Shown here: piece after piece, positions 7,951-17,386 of the stretch | Layout of the letters: each line of letters starts with the position of its first letter | Numbering within the stretch: position 1 is the stretch's first letter | NCBI RefSeq assembly: GCF_009674765.1 | Contig: NZ_WKKF01000009.1 | Coordinates: forward strand, 1 to 64,000 | Length of the DNA stretch: 64,000 nt | From: Metabacillus idriensis | GTDB taxonomy: Bacteria; Bacillota; Bacilli; Bacillales; Bacillaceae | Direction of reading: 5' to 3' | Translations under genes and position numbers: made by a program | The notes under the pieces: model-generated | What the model saw: the letters and a program-made list of their open reading frames with translations, nothing else | Told to the model about the DNA's origin: nothing | Database searches by the model: none

Positions 7951-7965
7951 TGCGTCACTGACGCA
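7951..7965. promoter_or_regulatory. Palindromic operator upstream of the RHH-like gene
   Basis: TGCGTCA-C-TGACGCA is a perfect inverted repeat with 7-bp arms. Related half-sites occur inside the gene (TGACGC at about 7914-7919) and near 8313-8340 (ACTGCGCCAGTGA and TGCGTAACTGCGCA). This suggests more than one binding site for the same regulator. Confidence 0.6.
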
Positions 7966-8688
7966 GTATTTAAACTATATATATGAGGGCAGGGTAATTT
8001 TATAGAACACCCATTTAAATATTGAATGTTAAAAAACGACACGGAAACACAAAACTTAACTTTAATTTATTTGAATGAAATTTGGAACGCACCACAGTAA
8101 AATACGAACATTAGCAGCCATGAGTCATCCTTTGATTTGTTTTTTCCTTGTTGCTTATGACTTGATGAATACATAAGATTGACTAAAATAAAAAATATTT
8201 TCGTATTTAAGGAGATTGGTATAAACATTTTTTTCTAATCTAAGAGACTCTCTCTGCCTTTAAAAAAAATAATAACAGCCTCTCTTCCATAGATTTTTAA
8301 TTACCTGAGACTGCGCCAGTGAGTAATTGCGTAACTGCGCACAAACAAGATAAATAGGGCATAGGGGATGAATAAACCTTATTGTTCGAGTCATATGATA
8401 GCGAGAAGGCAGCAATATACTATCCTACAAGCTGCCTTCTTGTTGAGAAGTATTCCTAAGGAAAACCGAATATTTTAGACAAAACAAAAAGCCCTTATTC
8501 GTAGTGAATATGGGTTTTTTATATAGGCTTTGTAATTGGTTACTGGTTTAAATCAATGGTTAAAGCAAAAGCAACAAGAGCATGATGAATTTTGGTCTGT
8601 TCCAAATTCGTAGGAATAGTGGACAAGCAGTGCCTAATATCCTCTATTAAAGACGTCAGGAAATGGCGTTACATAAGGAGGAGTTAAA
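7966..8688. other. Long intergenic region with two hairpins
   Basis: No gene is supported. The region holds the TGCG-rich operator-like motifs (8313-8340), a hairpin GAAGGCAGC/GCTGCCTTC (8405-8413 and 8431-8439), and a terminator-like hairpin AAAAAGCCC...GGGTTTTTT (8486-8520). The AT-rich sequence and neighbours suggest the remains of a plasmid or phage segment. I could not recognise an origin. Confidence 0.4.
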
Positions 8689-8811
8689 ATGACAAAAGAA
8701 TTGGCTATTTATCTACTCGAGAGTAAGGACGTCTATTTATCGGATGAAGGTAAAAAAATCTTACTTGAGGTAAGGGAAGAAATTCCCTTACCTGAAATGA
8801 GGGGAAAATAA
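8689..8811 (+). CDS. Small 40-aa protein, first gene of a mobile-element-like trio
   Basis: A 40-aa frame begins MTKELAIYLLESKDVYLSDE and ends before the next gene. It is supported by an ideal ribosome site (AAGGAGGAG at 8676-8684, 4-5 nt before the ATG) and by a gap of only 3 nt to the following start, so the two are likely translated together. The sequence is acidic and probably helical. I do not recognise a family. Its size and setting suggest phage or conjugative-element origin. Confidence 0.6.
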   Translation: MTKELAIYLLESKDVYLSDEGKKILLEVREEIPLPEMRGK

Positions 8812-8814
8812 ACT

Positions 8815-9243
8815 ATGGTTTATCGTCCTACTGTTCGTTATCCCGATGTTTTTAAAGAATATGTGGATGATCTTTTTCGAGCAACAACTCTTGATCGTAA
8901 CCAAATCATACGTGCAGCACTTTTTGCAGCAGCCATTTCACCATCGTTCGAATCAATTTTGCTGAAGCATAAAAAGAAAGACGTCCTTTTCCCCTCTAGT
9001 CCATGGTTAATGGATCACCACTGGGTATGGATGGAGCAGAACCCAAAACGGAAGGGAGGTAAGGACGTCAATGTTAACAATTCACGAACAAAAGAAATTG
9101 AAAGACAACTTAATTCAAATAAAGAAATTGGAATCCAGGAACATAACAGACGTGGAACAAAGGTTAAGAGACGAGAAGGGCAGATTCCTACCGAACGAAT
9201 TAGAATTGCCAATCAAGGAGGTATCTTCATTAGAATCGGATAG
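8815..9243 (+). CDS. Hypothetical mobile-element-type protein
   Basis: The 142-aa product has a confident N-terminal half (residues 1-80): a basic start, then YPDVFKEYVDDLFRATTLDR, NQIIRAALFAAAISPSFESI and a Trp-rich WLMDHHWVWMEQNP segment. The first part could be a short DNA-binding or regulatory domain. The C-terminal 60 residues (Arg/Lys/Glu-rich) overlap the next gene in another frame for about 170 nt. Either the genes truly overlap or a frameshift extended this one. GAGGGG lies 9-13 nt before the ATG. Function unknown. Confidence 0.55.
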   Translation: MVYRPTVRYPDVFKEYVDDLFRATTLDRNQIIRAALFAAAISPSFESILLKHKKKDVLFPSSPWLMDHHWVWMEQNPKRKGGKDVNVNNSRTKEIERQLNSNKEIGIQEHNRRGTKVKRREGQIPTERIRIANQGGIFIRIG

Positions 9244-9373
9244 ATCAAGAAAAGTGATTAAGCTAAAAGATAGCTACAATTCATATTTAATAAAAGATCG
9301 TTGGTTTACTGACGAGGAAATTGATACCCGTATAGTAATATCCCATTTAGGGATATTGGCCATATTATTTTGA
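9071..9373 (+). CDS. Hypothetical protein overlapping the upstream gene
   Basis: The 100-aa product begins LTIHEQKKLKDNLIQIKKLE and contains RLRDEKGRFLPNELELPIKE. It is charged and probably has a coiled N-terminal helix. A strong ribosome site GGGAGGTAAGG (9055-9065) precedes the ATG, which supports real translation despite a 173-nt overlap with the preceding frame. It ends shortly before a terminator at 9424. No domain is recognised. Together with the two upstream small genes it forms a likely operon of mobile-element origin. Confidence 0.55.
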   Translation: MLTIHEQKKLKDNLIQIKKLESRNITDVEQRLRDEKGRFLPNELELPIKEVSSLESDRSRKVIKLKDSYNSYLIKDRWFTDEEIDTRIVISHLGILAILF

Positions 9374-9423
9374 ATACAAATTCTAAGTACATAATGATTT
9401 ATTATGTAGCAAGATTTTAACAG

Positions 9424-9461
9424 AAAAACCATTCATCACTTTAACTGATGAATTGGTTTTT
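9424..9461 (+). terminator. Rho-independent terminator of the small-gene trio
   Basis: AAAAACCATTCATCA (9424-9438) pairs with TGATGAATTGGTTTTT (9446-9461) with one bulged base, followed by more T. Confidence 0.75.
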
Positions 9462-9597
9462 TTGTTCAGGACCTAATTCAAAAGTCTATCGTTATCATGC
9501 TCTGCATCACGAGGCTCAATGGCTTTTAAAATTCATAAGAAATCAGGATTAATCCTGATATTGATTCTCATGGCTACTGTAAAATAAACTAAACAAA

Positions 9598-9770
9598 ACT
9601 TTATTTTAATTAACCTTAGGAAAGAAAAAACTGGTAATAAAGGAATAATTGAAAAGATAAATGAAAACTCGGTGATCATCAATATTACAGAAAATCACTC
9701 GCAGCAAGAGTTTGAAGGGAATAGAACTGAAGTTGCTCATAAAAATTATAGAATCCTAAAAATCCAATAA
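9598..9770 (+). pseudogene. DUF2187-like remnant without a start codon
   Basis: In one frame the DNA reads KTGNKGIIEKINENSVIINI, then TENHSQQEFEGN, RTEVAHKNYRIL and a stop at 9768-9770. This matches the C-terminal three quarters of the small KOW-like DUF2187 proteins common in Bacillus. Upstream the frame runs into a TAA near 9582 with no ATG, GTG or TTG and no ribosome site in between. The 5' end appears lost, so I call it a pseudogene. A very rare start codon such as ATT remains possible. Confidence 0.5.
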
Positions 9771-9791
9771 TAAGATACTTATCACTAAGAT

Positions 9792-9840
9792 AAAAAAGGA
9801 CTCAACCTTAAGCCTTCAAGCTAAGGATTGGAGTACTTTT
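9792..9840 (+). terminator. Terminator-like hairpin
   Basis: GGACTCAACCTTAAGC and GCTAAGGATTGGAGT pair around a short loop, with a flanking A-run and a downstream TTTTCTTGTTTT. It follows the DUF2187-like remnant. Confidence 0.55.
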
Positions 9841-9868
9841 CTTGTTTTACTGATTACCCTTTGGAACC

Positions 9869-9898
9869 AAACGCCCCATTTAATTTGGAGCGTTTTTT
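9869..9898. terminator. Terminator hairpin before a small membrane protein gene
   Basis: AAACGCCCCA (9869-9878) pairs with TGGAGCGTTT (9886-9895) with one mismatch, followed by Ts on the plus strand. It lies just past the 3' end of the minus-strand gene at 9905 and may serve both sides. Confidence 0.5.
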
Positions 9899-9904
9899 AT
9901 TTAC

Positions 9905-10108
9905 CTACCGATCATACAAGGAAAAGAAATTTCCTGAATGATTATCAATTTTTTTTGAAAAAAATAGTGAAAGTAATCCTACAATCAGTACACAAATACC
10001 AATATAAACTGCGCTTACTTCAATAAAAGTCCACAAAAATAAATAAATGCTAAAGGCTAAGAAAAGCCATCCTACAACTAATAGGATATTCGAATATATT
10101 TTAAGCAT
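9905..10108 (-). CDS. Small two-helix membrane protein
   Basis: The 67-aa product has two long hydrophobic segments (about residues 6-28 and 30-50), a short connection, and a polar tail KKIDNHSGNFFSLYDR. It should sit in the cytoplasmic membrane. I chose ATG 10108, since AAGGG lies 9 nt upstream. A TTG at 10117 directly touches that site. No family is recognised. It may be a small accessory or stress membrane protein. Confidence 0.55.
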   Translation of the reverse strand: MLKIYSNILLVVGWLFLAFSIYLFLWTFIEVSAVYIGICVLIVGLLSLFFSKKIDNHSGNFFSLYDR

Positions 10109-10324
10109 TAGATTCAACCCTTCTATTTAAATTTTTTTATTTCATATTAACTATTATTCTATAAATTGAGAAGTTTTTCCCTAAAACTATTTTGTTCATT
10201 TTGAGTATACGAGGTTCGAATCTTCCCTCTTTATTTTTTCCAATAATAAACTGTTTTGTTATTTGTAATTTGTTGATAAAATCCTTTCTGTAAGAAAAAA
10301 GATAGAACACACAGGGGGATAATA

Positions 10325-11413
10325 ATGTTTATAGCAAACAAAATGGAGGGAAAAAGGGCATTTTTGGCCATTCTTCTCATTTTCTTCGTAATATCAGGTC
10401 TTTTTGGTGTAGCGCCAGCCCAGGCTGCAACAATATCATCGGCTAATATTTCTGTTGATGGGAAGCTCATCAAGACAAGCTACTATATGCAAAATGGCCA
10501 TCTAATGGTCCCAGATCTATTCTTCAAGCATACAGGTGCTAATGTTGATAAGAATGAAAAATATAATTCTATTGCTGTTGAGAGAAATAATATTGTTGCT
10601 CTGCCATTGGACAAGGCGTATATGGACTATTATGTGAAAGAAAAAAACAAATGGAACCGTGAGTACCTGGCTACGACAACAACTGTTATTAATGGCCGTC
10701 CTTACATTCCATTATTGGTAACAGCACAGAAATTGGGAATGACCGTTACCTATGATTCGAAAATTTCTAGAACTTTTATTCAAACAAACACCCCAGAAGA
10801 GAGCAAGCCGATCGCATATGAAAAGGCCGAAATTACTGAAAAGAAAATTGCTTTAACTTTCGATGACGGCCCAGACAAAATTATTACACCTCAGATTCTG
10901 GATATATTAAAAGAAAAAGGTGTACCAGCCACGTTTTTTGTAGTCGGAGAGCAAGTTTCCTATTATCCGCAGTTGGCTAAAAGGATGGTAGAGGAAGGTC
11001 ATGCCATTGCAAACCATACATGGGATCACCCTGAATTATCCAAACTCTATACTGCCCAAGTTATCCAACAGATTACATCAACTAATGAAATCGTTGAAAG
11101 AGTAACGGGAGTAAAAGCTACTTTATTAAGACCGCCTTATGGCGACTTTACAGCTGCTGATGCAATGGTATTTGAAAAACTAGGATTTAAAAACATTCTC
11201 TGGTCCGTAGATACACTCGATTGGAGCGGTAAATCAGCGGATGAGATTTTGACGATTGTGAATAGGGACAAATCACCAGGAGGGATTGTCCTTCAGCACA
11301 ACTTCCAAAATACCAAATTACAAGGCACAGTCGATGCGTTGCCGCAGATGATTAACCAATTAAGAGCAGAAGGCTATGAATTTGTAACAATTGACAGCTT
11401 ATTAGCAAAATAA
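10325..11413 (+). CDS. Secreted polysaccharide deacetylase with N-terminal copper-amine-oxidase-like domain
   Basis: Residues 1-35 are a signal peptide (basic start, hydrophobic core, APAQAA cleavage region). Residues about 36-155 resemble the copper amine oxidase N-like wall domain (VDGKLIK, then INGRPYIPL). Residues about 175-360 are a NodB domain. Motif 1 is TFDDGPD (catalytic Asp and metal Asp), motif 2 is HTWDHPE (two metal His), motif 3 is RPPYGD, followed by DTLDW and LQHNF. These are the residues for metal-dependent removal of acetyl groups from peptidoglycan or another wall glycan outside the cell. GGGGG at 10313-10318 precedes the ATG. The gene is monocistronic, ending in a terminator at 11506. 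Confidence 0.9.
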   Translation: MFIANKMEGKRAFLAILLIFFVISGLFGVAPAQAATISSANISVDGKLIKTSYYMQNGHLMVPDLFFKHTGANVDKNEKYNSIAVERNNIVALPLDKAYMDYYVKEKNKWNREYLATTTTVINGRPYIPLLVTAQKLGMTVTYDSKISRTFIQTNTPEESKPIAYEKAEITEKKIALTFDDGPDKIITPQILDILKEKGVPATFFVVGEQVSYYPQLAKRMVEEGHAIANHTWDHPELSKLYTAQVIQQITSTNEIVERVTGVKATLLRPPYGDFTAADAMVFEKLGFKNILWSVDTLDWSGKSADEILTIVNRDKSPGGIVLQHNFQNTKLQGTVDALPQMINQLRAEGYEFVTIDSLLAK

Positions 11414-11505
11414 TAGATTAAGATTTTTATATTAAATATAAATAGGTTGTATGGTTTACTCCTACGTCTGAAGATGCCCGATAAATGATGTTCTATGGTA
11501 ATTCC

Positions 11506-11544
11506 AACCCTCGTTGACTTGAAATTAAAGTCCGAGGGTTTTTC
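11506..11544 (+). terminator. Rho-independent terminator
   Basis: AACCCTCGTTGACTT (11506-11520) pairs with AAGTCCGAGGGTT (11528-11540), followed by TTTTC. It closes the polysaccharide deacetylase transcript. Confidence 0.75.
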
Positions 11545-11717
11545 TATTTGTGCATGTAAACATGGTGTAATTTCATCAAAAGATTTAAAGAATTAGGATT
11601 TGGGTTTGTAATACTTTTTTACCAAAAATTTATATATATCCAATATTTTTCATTCTAGATATAATTATCTGGACTATTCCGGATAGTACATAATTTAGAG
11701 AGGAAGAAAAACAGAAT

Positions 11718-14700
11718 ATGCCTTCATCGTTCAGGACCTTTTATCGCTATTTTGCGATAATCATTTCATTTTGCCTTCTTGTTAGTTTAGTAGGGCCAAG
11801 TTTCACAGAAGCAGCACCAGGGGAAGCGAAAAGGGCTCCTAAAAAGGAAACTTTAACTGCGGAAATTGGAGAAATACCTAATAAGCTTCCAAAACAAAAA
11901 CTGGAGTTAACAAATAAACGCACTCCCTTTTCAACTAGGTATTTAAATCCTGACGGAAGTTTTACCGAAGAGATCTTTATGGAACAACAGTTTTATCAAG
12001 ATCCTTCAGATAAAAAGTGGAAAAAGATCGATAATAAACTCAAAACCAGTACAAAAAAAGCGGGGAAATTTGAAAACATCGCAAATGATCAAAAGGCATG
12101 GTTTACGCAAGTAACTGGAAATGGAGAACTTGTTACTGTTGAAAAGAAAGATAAAAGTGTTAGCTTAGTTCCAGTGAAAGCTAAAAAAGTACAGGGGGCA
12201 GTTAAAGAAAATGAAATTAGCTATAAAGGGATTTTCGATAATGTCGATGTTCGTTACCGTGTACAAGGCAGCGCTGTAAAAGAAGATATTATTCTCAATC
12301 AATATCAAAACGAAAATACATTCAGTTTTGAGTTGAAGATGAAAGGTGTTATACCTCATAAAGAAAAAAACGGCACCATCGTTTTCAAAGATTTAAAGGG
12401 AAAAACAGTATGGTTCTTTGAAAATCCTTATATGACGGATGCAAAAGGAAAATACTCGGAAAAAGTCTCTCTTGATCTTCGTGAAGAAAATGGGAAAACG
12501 TTTGTAGATGTAATTGCCGATCAGGCATTCTTGAAAGATCTAGAAACCCAATATCCAGTCACGATTGATCCGACGATCAACAGCTGGGATGTGCTCCGTG
12601 ATAATTTTGTTGCAAGCAGCTTCCCTGATTCTATTTACTCCAGCAATACCTATATGCATACCGGTTACAACAGCTACTTTGGAACGACCCGTGCCCTCGT
12701 AAGATTTTTTCTTCCGGCACTTCCAAGCGATAGTGTAATTGACAGTGCGACATTTAATGCCTATCAAACGAGAAATGATAGTCAACAAGTATCTGTCGAT
12801 TTACACCGCGTTACAAGTGATTGGCCGTCATCTGTGACATGGAACACACAGCCAACTAATGCAAGCACTAAGGAATCAACTGTTACAAGCAGTTCATATA
12901 ATGAATACTGGGGCTGGGATATTACAAAGCTTGCAAAAGACTGGTATAACGGTGTACAAGCCAATTATGGTTTGATGCTAAAACAGCAGAATGAAACTAC
13001 TTCACCATACCGTACGTTTACCTCTGTAAACAATGGTTCAAACACACCTCGTTTAAGTATTAACTACCGCGTTGAATCAATTGGTTTGGAATCATTCTGG
13101 ACGAATACGGAAGATGGTGTAAACCCTGCAAACGGAAACCTTGTTTATCAGGAAACCGATGTAGAGATTCAGGGACTTGGGCCAGTAGTAAGCCTAACCC
13201 GAACTTTCAATAGTCGAAAATCTTCTTTTAAAGGTTTATTCGGATATGGATGGATTACTAATCTTGAACGATTAATCGTTGATTCAGGAAGTGGACCAAT
13301 CACTTTAATTGATGAAGATAATACGCGTCACATTTTTGGAGAAAAAGTTGGAGGCGGATATGAAGCAGCTGGCGGTATTTATCTTGATTTAGTCAAGAAT
13401 ATTGACGGAACGTATACGATTACCGAAACTGACGGCAATAAAACGAACTTTAACAGTAATGGAAAAATCAGCTCGATTGTTGACACAAATGCTAACACAA
13501 CAACTTTCGTGTATGACACTTCTGGAAAATTAACAAAAGTTCGAGATGCGTCCGGACGGGAAACGACTATTACTTACGGCACAAACGGATATGTTTCAAG
13601 TGTAACTGATCCGGCAGGCAGGGCAACAAGTTATGAATACGATGCTTCTGGTAACCCCATAAAAGTGACTGATCCTGATGGAAAAGCAACAACTTTTACT
13701 TATGATGCGGATCATAACATCACAGGAATTACGGATGCTCGAAGCATTAAAACTACAATTGATTATGACACATCTGACCGAATCTCAAGCATTAGCCTTC
13801 CGATTACGATCGACGGTGTTCAGCAAACAAGTACGAGCACTTATTCTTATGATACGACCAATTTGGTTACTTCTGTGACCGATGGAGAAGGTCGTCGAGT
13901 GGATTACACGTATAATGCCAATGGCAATGTTGTACAGTTAACGGAAAATCCATTAGATACCTCCAATAAAGCGATAACTACTTTTACGTATGACAACAAC
14001 AATAATTTGACACAGGTAAAAGATGCCAATATCAATAAAGCGAATGGAACAGCAACATGGGTATACACCTATGATACTAATGGAAACATTACCAGCATGA
14101 AGCTTCCGGAAAACCAAACGTCTTCTTACACTTACGATAGTCAAAACAACTTAGTAAAGGAACAGGACTTTAACAGTAACGTTAGTACGTCCGATTACGA
14201 TACGAAAAACAATAATACGGAATCGACTGACGCGAACGTACAGACCTCTGCAAGCAGATATACAGCAAATGGAAATGTAGAATATGATACACATCCAATG
14301 TCTGCTACTGATAATCAGATAACAAACTCCAGTTTTGAAATTGATAGCAATACGGATAACTGGGCGGATAACTGGACGAAGGCAATAGAATCTGGAAAAA
14401 CGGCTAACTTTGCTTGGTCGACTACAGCGAAATTTGGATCGAAAGCAATCAGTATTTCGAACCCGACAGGATGGGCGATCGCTAAAACAGATAAGTTGAT
14501 CCCTTACGTTGAAGGAAATAAATATATTGTCAGTGGATATGTAAAAACAACAAGTACGACCAATACGGCAATCGTAAAGGTAGAATTTTTAGATTCTGCT
14601 GGAGGGTGGATTAGTGAAAAACCGGCTTATCAGTTAAAAGGAACGCATGATTGGACTCGTATTCAGGCTGTTGTCGATAATGTACCAGCGAATACGGCTA

Positions 14701-17375
14701 ACATTCGAGTATCTGTTGGTCTTAATGCTGGAACTGGTACAGCTTATTTTGATGGCATCCAGTTAGAAAAAGGAACGGTTCTCAGCGCATACAACCACGT
14801 AGAAAATTCCAGCTTTGAACGGAATACCGGTACTGGCGATAAGGTTCCTTTCGGCTGGACAAACAGCACCAACCTATCTGCCAATGATGGAGTCTATCAA
14901 AATGGTACAGGCGAAGATAATGTTTATGTTGGAACATACTCATTTAAACTTACTGGTGAAAAAACAAAAAACAAATTTATCAAGCAACGCATTAATCTTT
15001 CCGGAGATGCCACTACGCCATTGACACTGTCTGGTTGGTCTAAACAAGTAGGTGCTGACGTCAACGGTGGAAGTTATAATCTTCAAGTCCAAATCAATTA
15101 TACCGATGGAACAGTAGGGAATTTTGCTAATGATTTTAGCAAAACAACAGCAGATTGGCAGCATGTGGCTGCACAAGTAAAACCAACGAAAGCTTTCAAT
15201 TCCGTTGATGTACTTTATCTCTACAATGATCAGTATGGTACTGCTTGGTTTGATGCGATGCGTTTAGAAAAAGGAGCTTCTCACACCTTTAACACCTATG
15301 ACGCAGGTGGAAACTATCTCACCGAAGTGGACAATCCAGTTGGAAATAACGTGAAATTCAGTTATGACGCAGGTGGAAATAAAACAAGTGTTACCGATGG
15401 AAAAGGAAAAACCACGTCGTTTGCCTATGATAAACGTAATTTGCTTACTAGCATGACAGATGCTAATTTGAAAACAACGTCTTATGGGTATGACGCGGTT
15501 GGAAATAGAACTACAATAACAGATGCGAAAAACAATGTTAACACTTATGAATACAACGAATTTAATCAGGTTTCAAAGATCACTAACCCATTAAATCAAG
15601 TGATTCAATTAGGGTATGACAAGAATGGAAATACAAAAAAACTGATCTTCCCGAAGGGTGACACCGTATCCTACACCTATAACGGATTGAATCGGATGGA
15701 CGGTATCTACCATAATGGCGTTAAACAGTGGGGATTGGGCTACGATGCCAATGGAAATATCGCATGGTATGCCGATAATACGGGTAAAACAACAAGCTTC
15801 ACATATGATAAAAACAACCTTGTCACCCAACAGTCTGAAGGGGCGTCAAACAAGATTGATTATGCCTATGACAATAACGGTAATCCTACTTCATTAACAG
15901 TTACTTCAGGAGCGACTATAATTACCAATGGATATAGCTATAATTCATTGAATCAGGTGGCGGAAGTAACCCGAGACGGTGTAAACCAAGCGAAATTCAT
16001 TTACGACGAGCGTGGAAATGTCATTTCTACCAGAAAAGGTAATGGTACGTATACTGCTTTCGAATATGATGATGCTAACCGTTTGAAGTCTATGAAAAAT
16101 TACAATGTTGCAGGAGCATTATTAGATACCTATACGTACTCCTATGATGCTAATAATAACCACACTAGTGTGATAACAAATGCCGGAACGGTTTCTTATC
16201 AATACGATTCGTTAAATCAGTTGATACAGGAAACATTGGCAGATGGATCTTCGAATTCTTACGAGTATGATGCAGTTGGTAACCGTACGAAGAAGGTTGT
16301 AACTCAAGGTGGAAATATAACGACAACCAATTACACGTACGACGATGCTAACCAACTTATTTCTGTCAAAGGTCAAGCCTATACGTACGATGCGAATGGA
16401 AACATGAAAAATAACGGAGCAAGAACGTTTATCTATGACGTAGAAAACCGTCTTATTGAAGTGAAGAATTCTGGTGGAACATCTTTGGCAAGCTTTACCT
16501 ATGATAAAGATGGAAAACGATTAAGTATGACTACTACGAGTGGAACGATCTACTACCACTACAGTGGGGATAAAGTGATTTATGAGACAGATGCTAATAA
16601 CAACATTGTAGCTTCCTATACATGGGATGCCCAAGGTAATCCGGTTAGTATGACGAAAAGTGGTGCAACCTACTATTACCATGTAAATGGACACGGTGAT
16701 GTCACAGCACTTACGGATGCAAATGGTGTTACAGTAGCTCAGTACCAATATGATGCTTGGGGAAACATTACGTCTCAAACAGGAACGATGGCTTCGTCTA
16801 ATCCATATAGATATGCTGGTTACCGATACGATGAAGCTACTGGGTTATATTATCTAATGGCTCGCTATTATGATGCAAAAGATGGTAGATTTATTACAAG
16901 AGATACTTTCCATGGGTTTGAGGATGATCCACAATCCCTAAATTTATACACCTATACTAAGAATAATCCAGTAATGTATGTAGACCCAGATGGACATAAT
17001 CCAATTGCTATAATTGGTCTTATTCTTAGATTTGCGACGCCTTTAATAAAAAAATACGGTACAAAATATGCTGCAAAAATAAGAAATTATGCGGCAAAGT
17101 TATTTAAAAATTTAACTGATCGATATAGAATTACTTCCAGTACAAATGCAATAGTGGTAATTCTCGACAAAAAAGATAATAATAAAAGAATATTTAGTTT
17201 AGATTATCATAAAAATATACCTTTGAGAAATAAAAGAACTAGAAAAAAGGAACAAGATATACCAGTTTGGCATTATCATATGAAAGATCCAAGGGTTCAT
17301 TATGTATTTAGGTGGTCTATACGATCAGGGTATGAATTGTATTATAATAATTATTATTATCGATATGTTTGGTAA
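11718..17375 (+). CDS. WapA-like RHS/YD-repeat polymorphic toxin 1
   Basis: This 1885-aa secreted protein likely carries a toxic C-terminus to neighbouring cells. In order: signal peptide (1-32); N-terminal region to about 285; DNRLRE-type domain (about 290-455, with SVTWNTQPTNAS); a DUF6531-like start (NPANGNLVYQETD); YD repeats (about 590-880); two carbohydrate-binding-like modules (about 890-1200, with ITNSSFEID and VENSSFERN); more YD repeats; and the RHS core YRYAGYRYDEATGLYYLMAR near 1695, closing at VDPDGH (about 1755). The last 125 residues are unrelated to the repeats, basic and aromatic (PVWHYHMKDPRVHY), and form the presumed toxin. I cannot assign its activity. His-rich motifs suggest a nuclease, as inference only. 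The candidate immunity gene overlaps the 3' end. Confidence 0.9.
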   Translation: MPSSFRTFYRYFAIIISFCLLVSLVGPSFTEAAPGEAKRAPKKETLTAEIGEIPNKLPKQKLELTNKRTPFSTRYLNPDGSFTEEIFMEQQFYQDPSDKKWKKIDNKLKTSTKKAGKFENIANDQKAWFTQVTGNGELVTVEKKDKSVSLVPVKAKKVQGAVKENEISYKGIFDNVDVRYRVQGSAVKEDIILNQYQNENTFSFELKMKGVIPHKEKNGTIVFKDLKGKTVWFFENPYMTDAKGKYSEKVSLDLREENGKTFVDVIADQAFLKDLETQYPVTIDPTINSWDVLRDNFVASSFPDSIYSSNTYMHTGYNSYFGTTRALVRFFLPALPSDSVIDSATFNAYQTRNDSQQVSVDLHRVTSDWPSSVTWNTQPTNASTKESTVTSSSYNEYWGWDITKLAKDWYNGVQANYGLMLKQQNETTSPYRTFTSVNNGSNTPRLSINYRVESIGLESFWTNTEDGVNPANGNLVYQETDVEIQGLGPVVSLTRTFNSRKSSFKGLFGYGWITNLERLIVDSGSGPITLIDEDNTRHIFGEKVGGGYEAAGGIYLDLVKNIDGTYTITETDGNKTNFNSNGKISSIVDTNANTTTFVYDTSGKLTKVRDASGRETTITYGTNGYVSSVTDPAGRATSYEYDASGNPIKVTDPDGKATTFTYDADHNITGITDARSIKTTIDYDTSDRISSISLPITIDGVQQTSTSTYSYDTTNLVTSVTDGEGRRVDYTYNANGNVVQLTENPLDTSNKAITTFTYDNNNNLTQVKDANINKANGTATWVYTYDTNGNITSMKLPENQTSSYTYDSQNNLVKEQDFNSNVSTSDYDTKNNNTESTDANVQTSASRYTANGNVEYDTHPMSATDNQITNSSFEIDSNTDNWADNWTKAIESGKTANFAWSTTAKFGSKAISISNPTGWAIAKTDKLIPYVEGNKYIVSGYVKTTSTTNTAIVKVEFLDSAGGWISEKPAYQLKGTHDWTRIQAVVDNVPANTANIRVSVGLNAGTGTAYFDGIQLEKGTVLSAYNHVENSSFERNTGTGDKVPFGWTNSTNLSANDGVYQNGTGEDNVYVGTYSFKLTGEKTKNKFIKQRINLSGDATTPLTLSGWSKQVGADVNGGSYNLQVQINYTDGTVGNFANDFSKTTADWQHVAAQVKPTKAFNSVDVLYLYNDQYGTAWFDAMRLEKGASHTFNTYDAGGNYLTEVDNPVGNNVKFSYDAGGNKTSVTDGKGKTTSFAYDKRNLLTSMTDANLKTTSYGYDAVGNRTTITDAKNNVNTYEYNEFNQVSKITNPLNQVIQLGYDKNGNTKKLIFPKGDTVSYTYNGLNRMDGIYHNGVKQWGLGYDANGNIAWYADNTGKTTSFTYDKNNLVTQQSEGASNKIDYAYDNNGNPTSLTVTSGATIITNGYSYNSLNQVAEVTRDGVNQAKFIYDERGNVISTRKGNGTYTAFEYDDANRLKSMKNYNVAGALLDTYTYSYDANNNHTSVITNAGTVSYQYDSLNQLIQETLADGSSNSYEYDAVGNRTKKVVTQGGNITTTNYTYDDANQLISVKGQAYTYDANGNMKNNGARTFIYDVENRLIEVKNSGGTSLASFTYDKDGKRLSMTTTSGTIYYHYSGDKVIYETDANNNIVASYTWDAQGNPVSMTKSGATYYYHVNGHGDVTALTDANGVTVAQYQYDAWGNITSQTGTMASSNPYRYAGYRYDEATGLYYLMARYYDAKDGRFITRDTFHGFEDDPQSLNLYTYTKNNPVMYVDPDGHNPIAIIGLILRFATPLIKKYGTKYAAKIRNYAAKLFKNLTDRYRITSSTNAIVVILDKKDNNKRIFSLDYHKNIPLRNKRTRKKEQDIPVWHYHMKDPRVHYVFRWSIRSGYELYYNNYYYRYVW

Positions 17376-17386
17376 AGGGGATGGGA

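Noticed and set aside
12540-12964. Open frames on the minus strand inside the first RHS gene
   Set aside because: They lie opposite a long, well-supported gene, have no ribosome sites, and reflect its repetitive YD-repeat composition.
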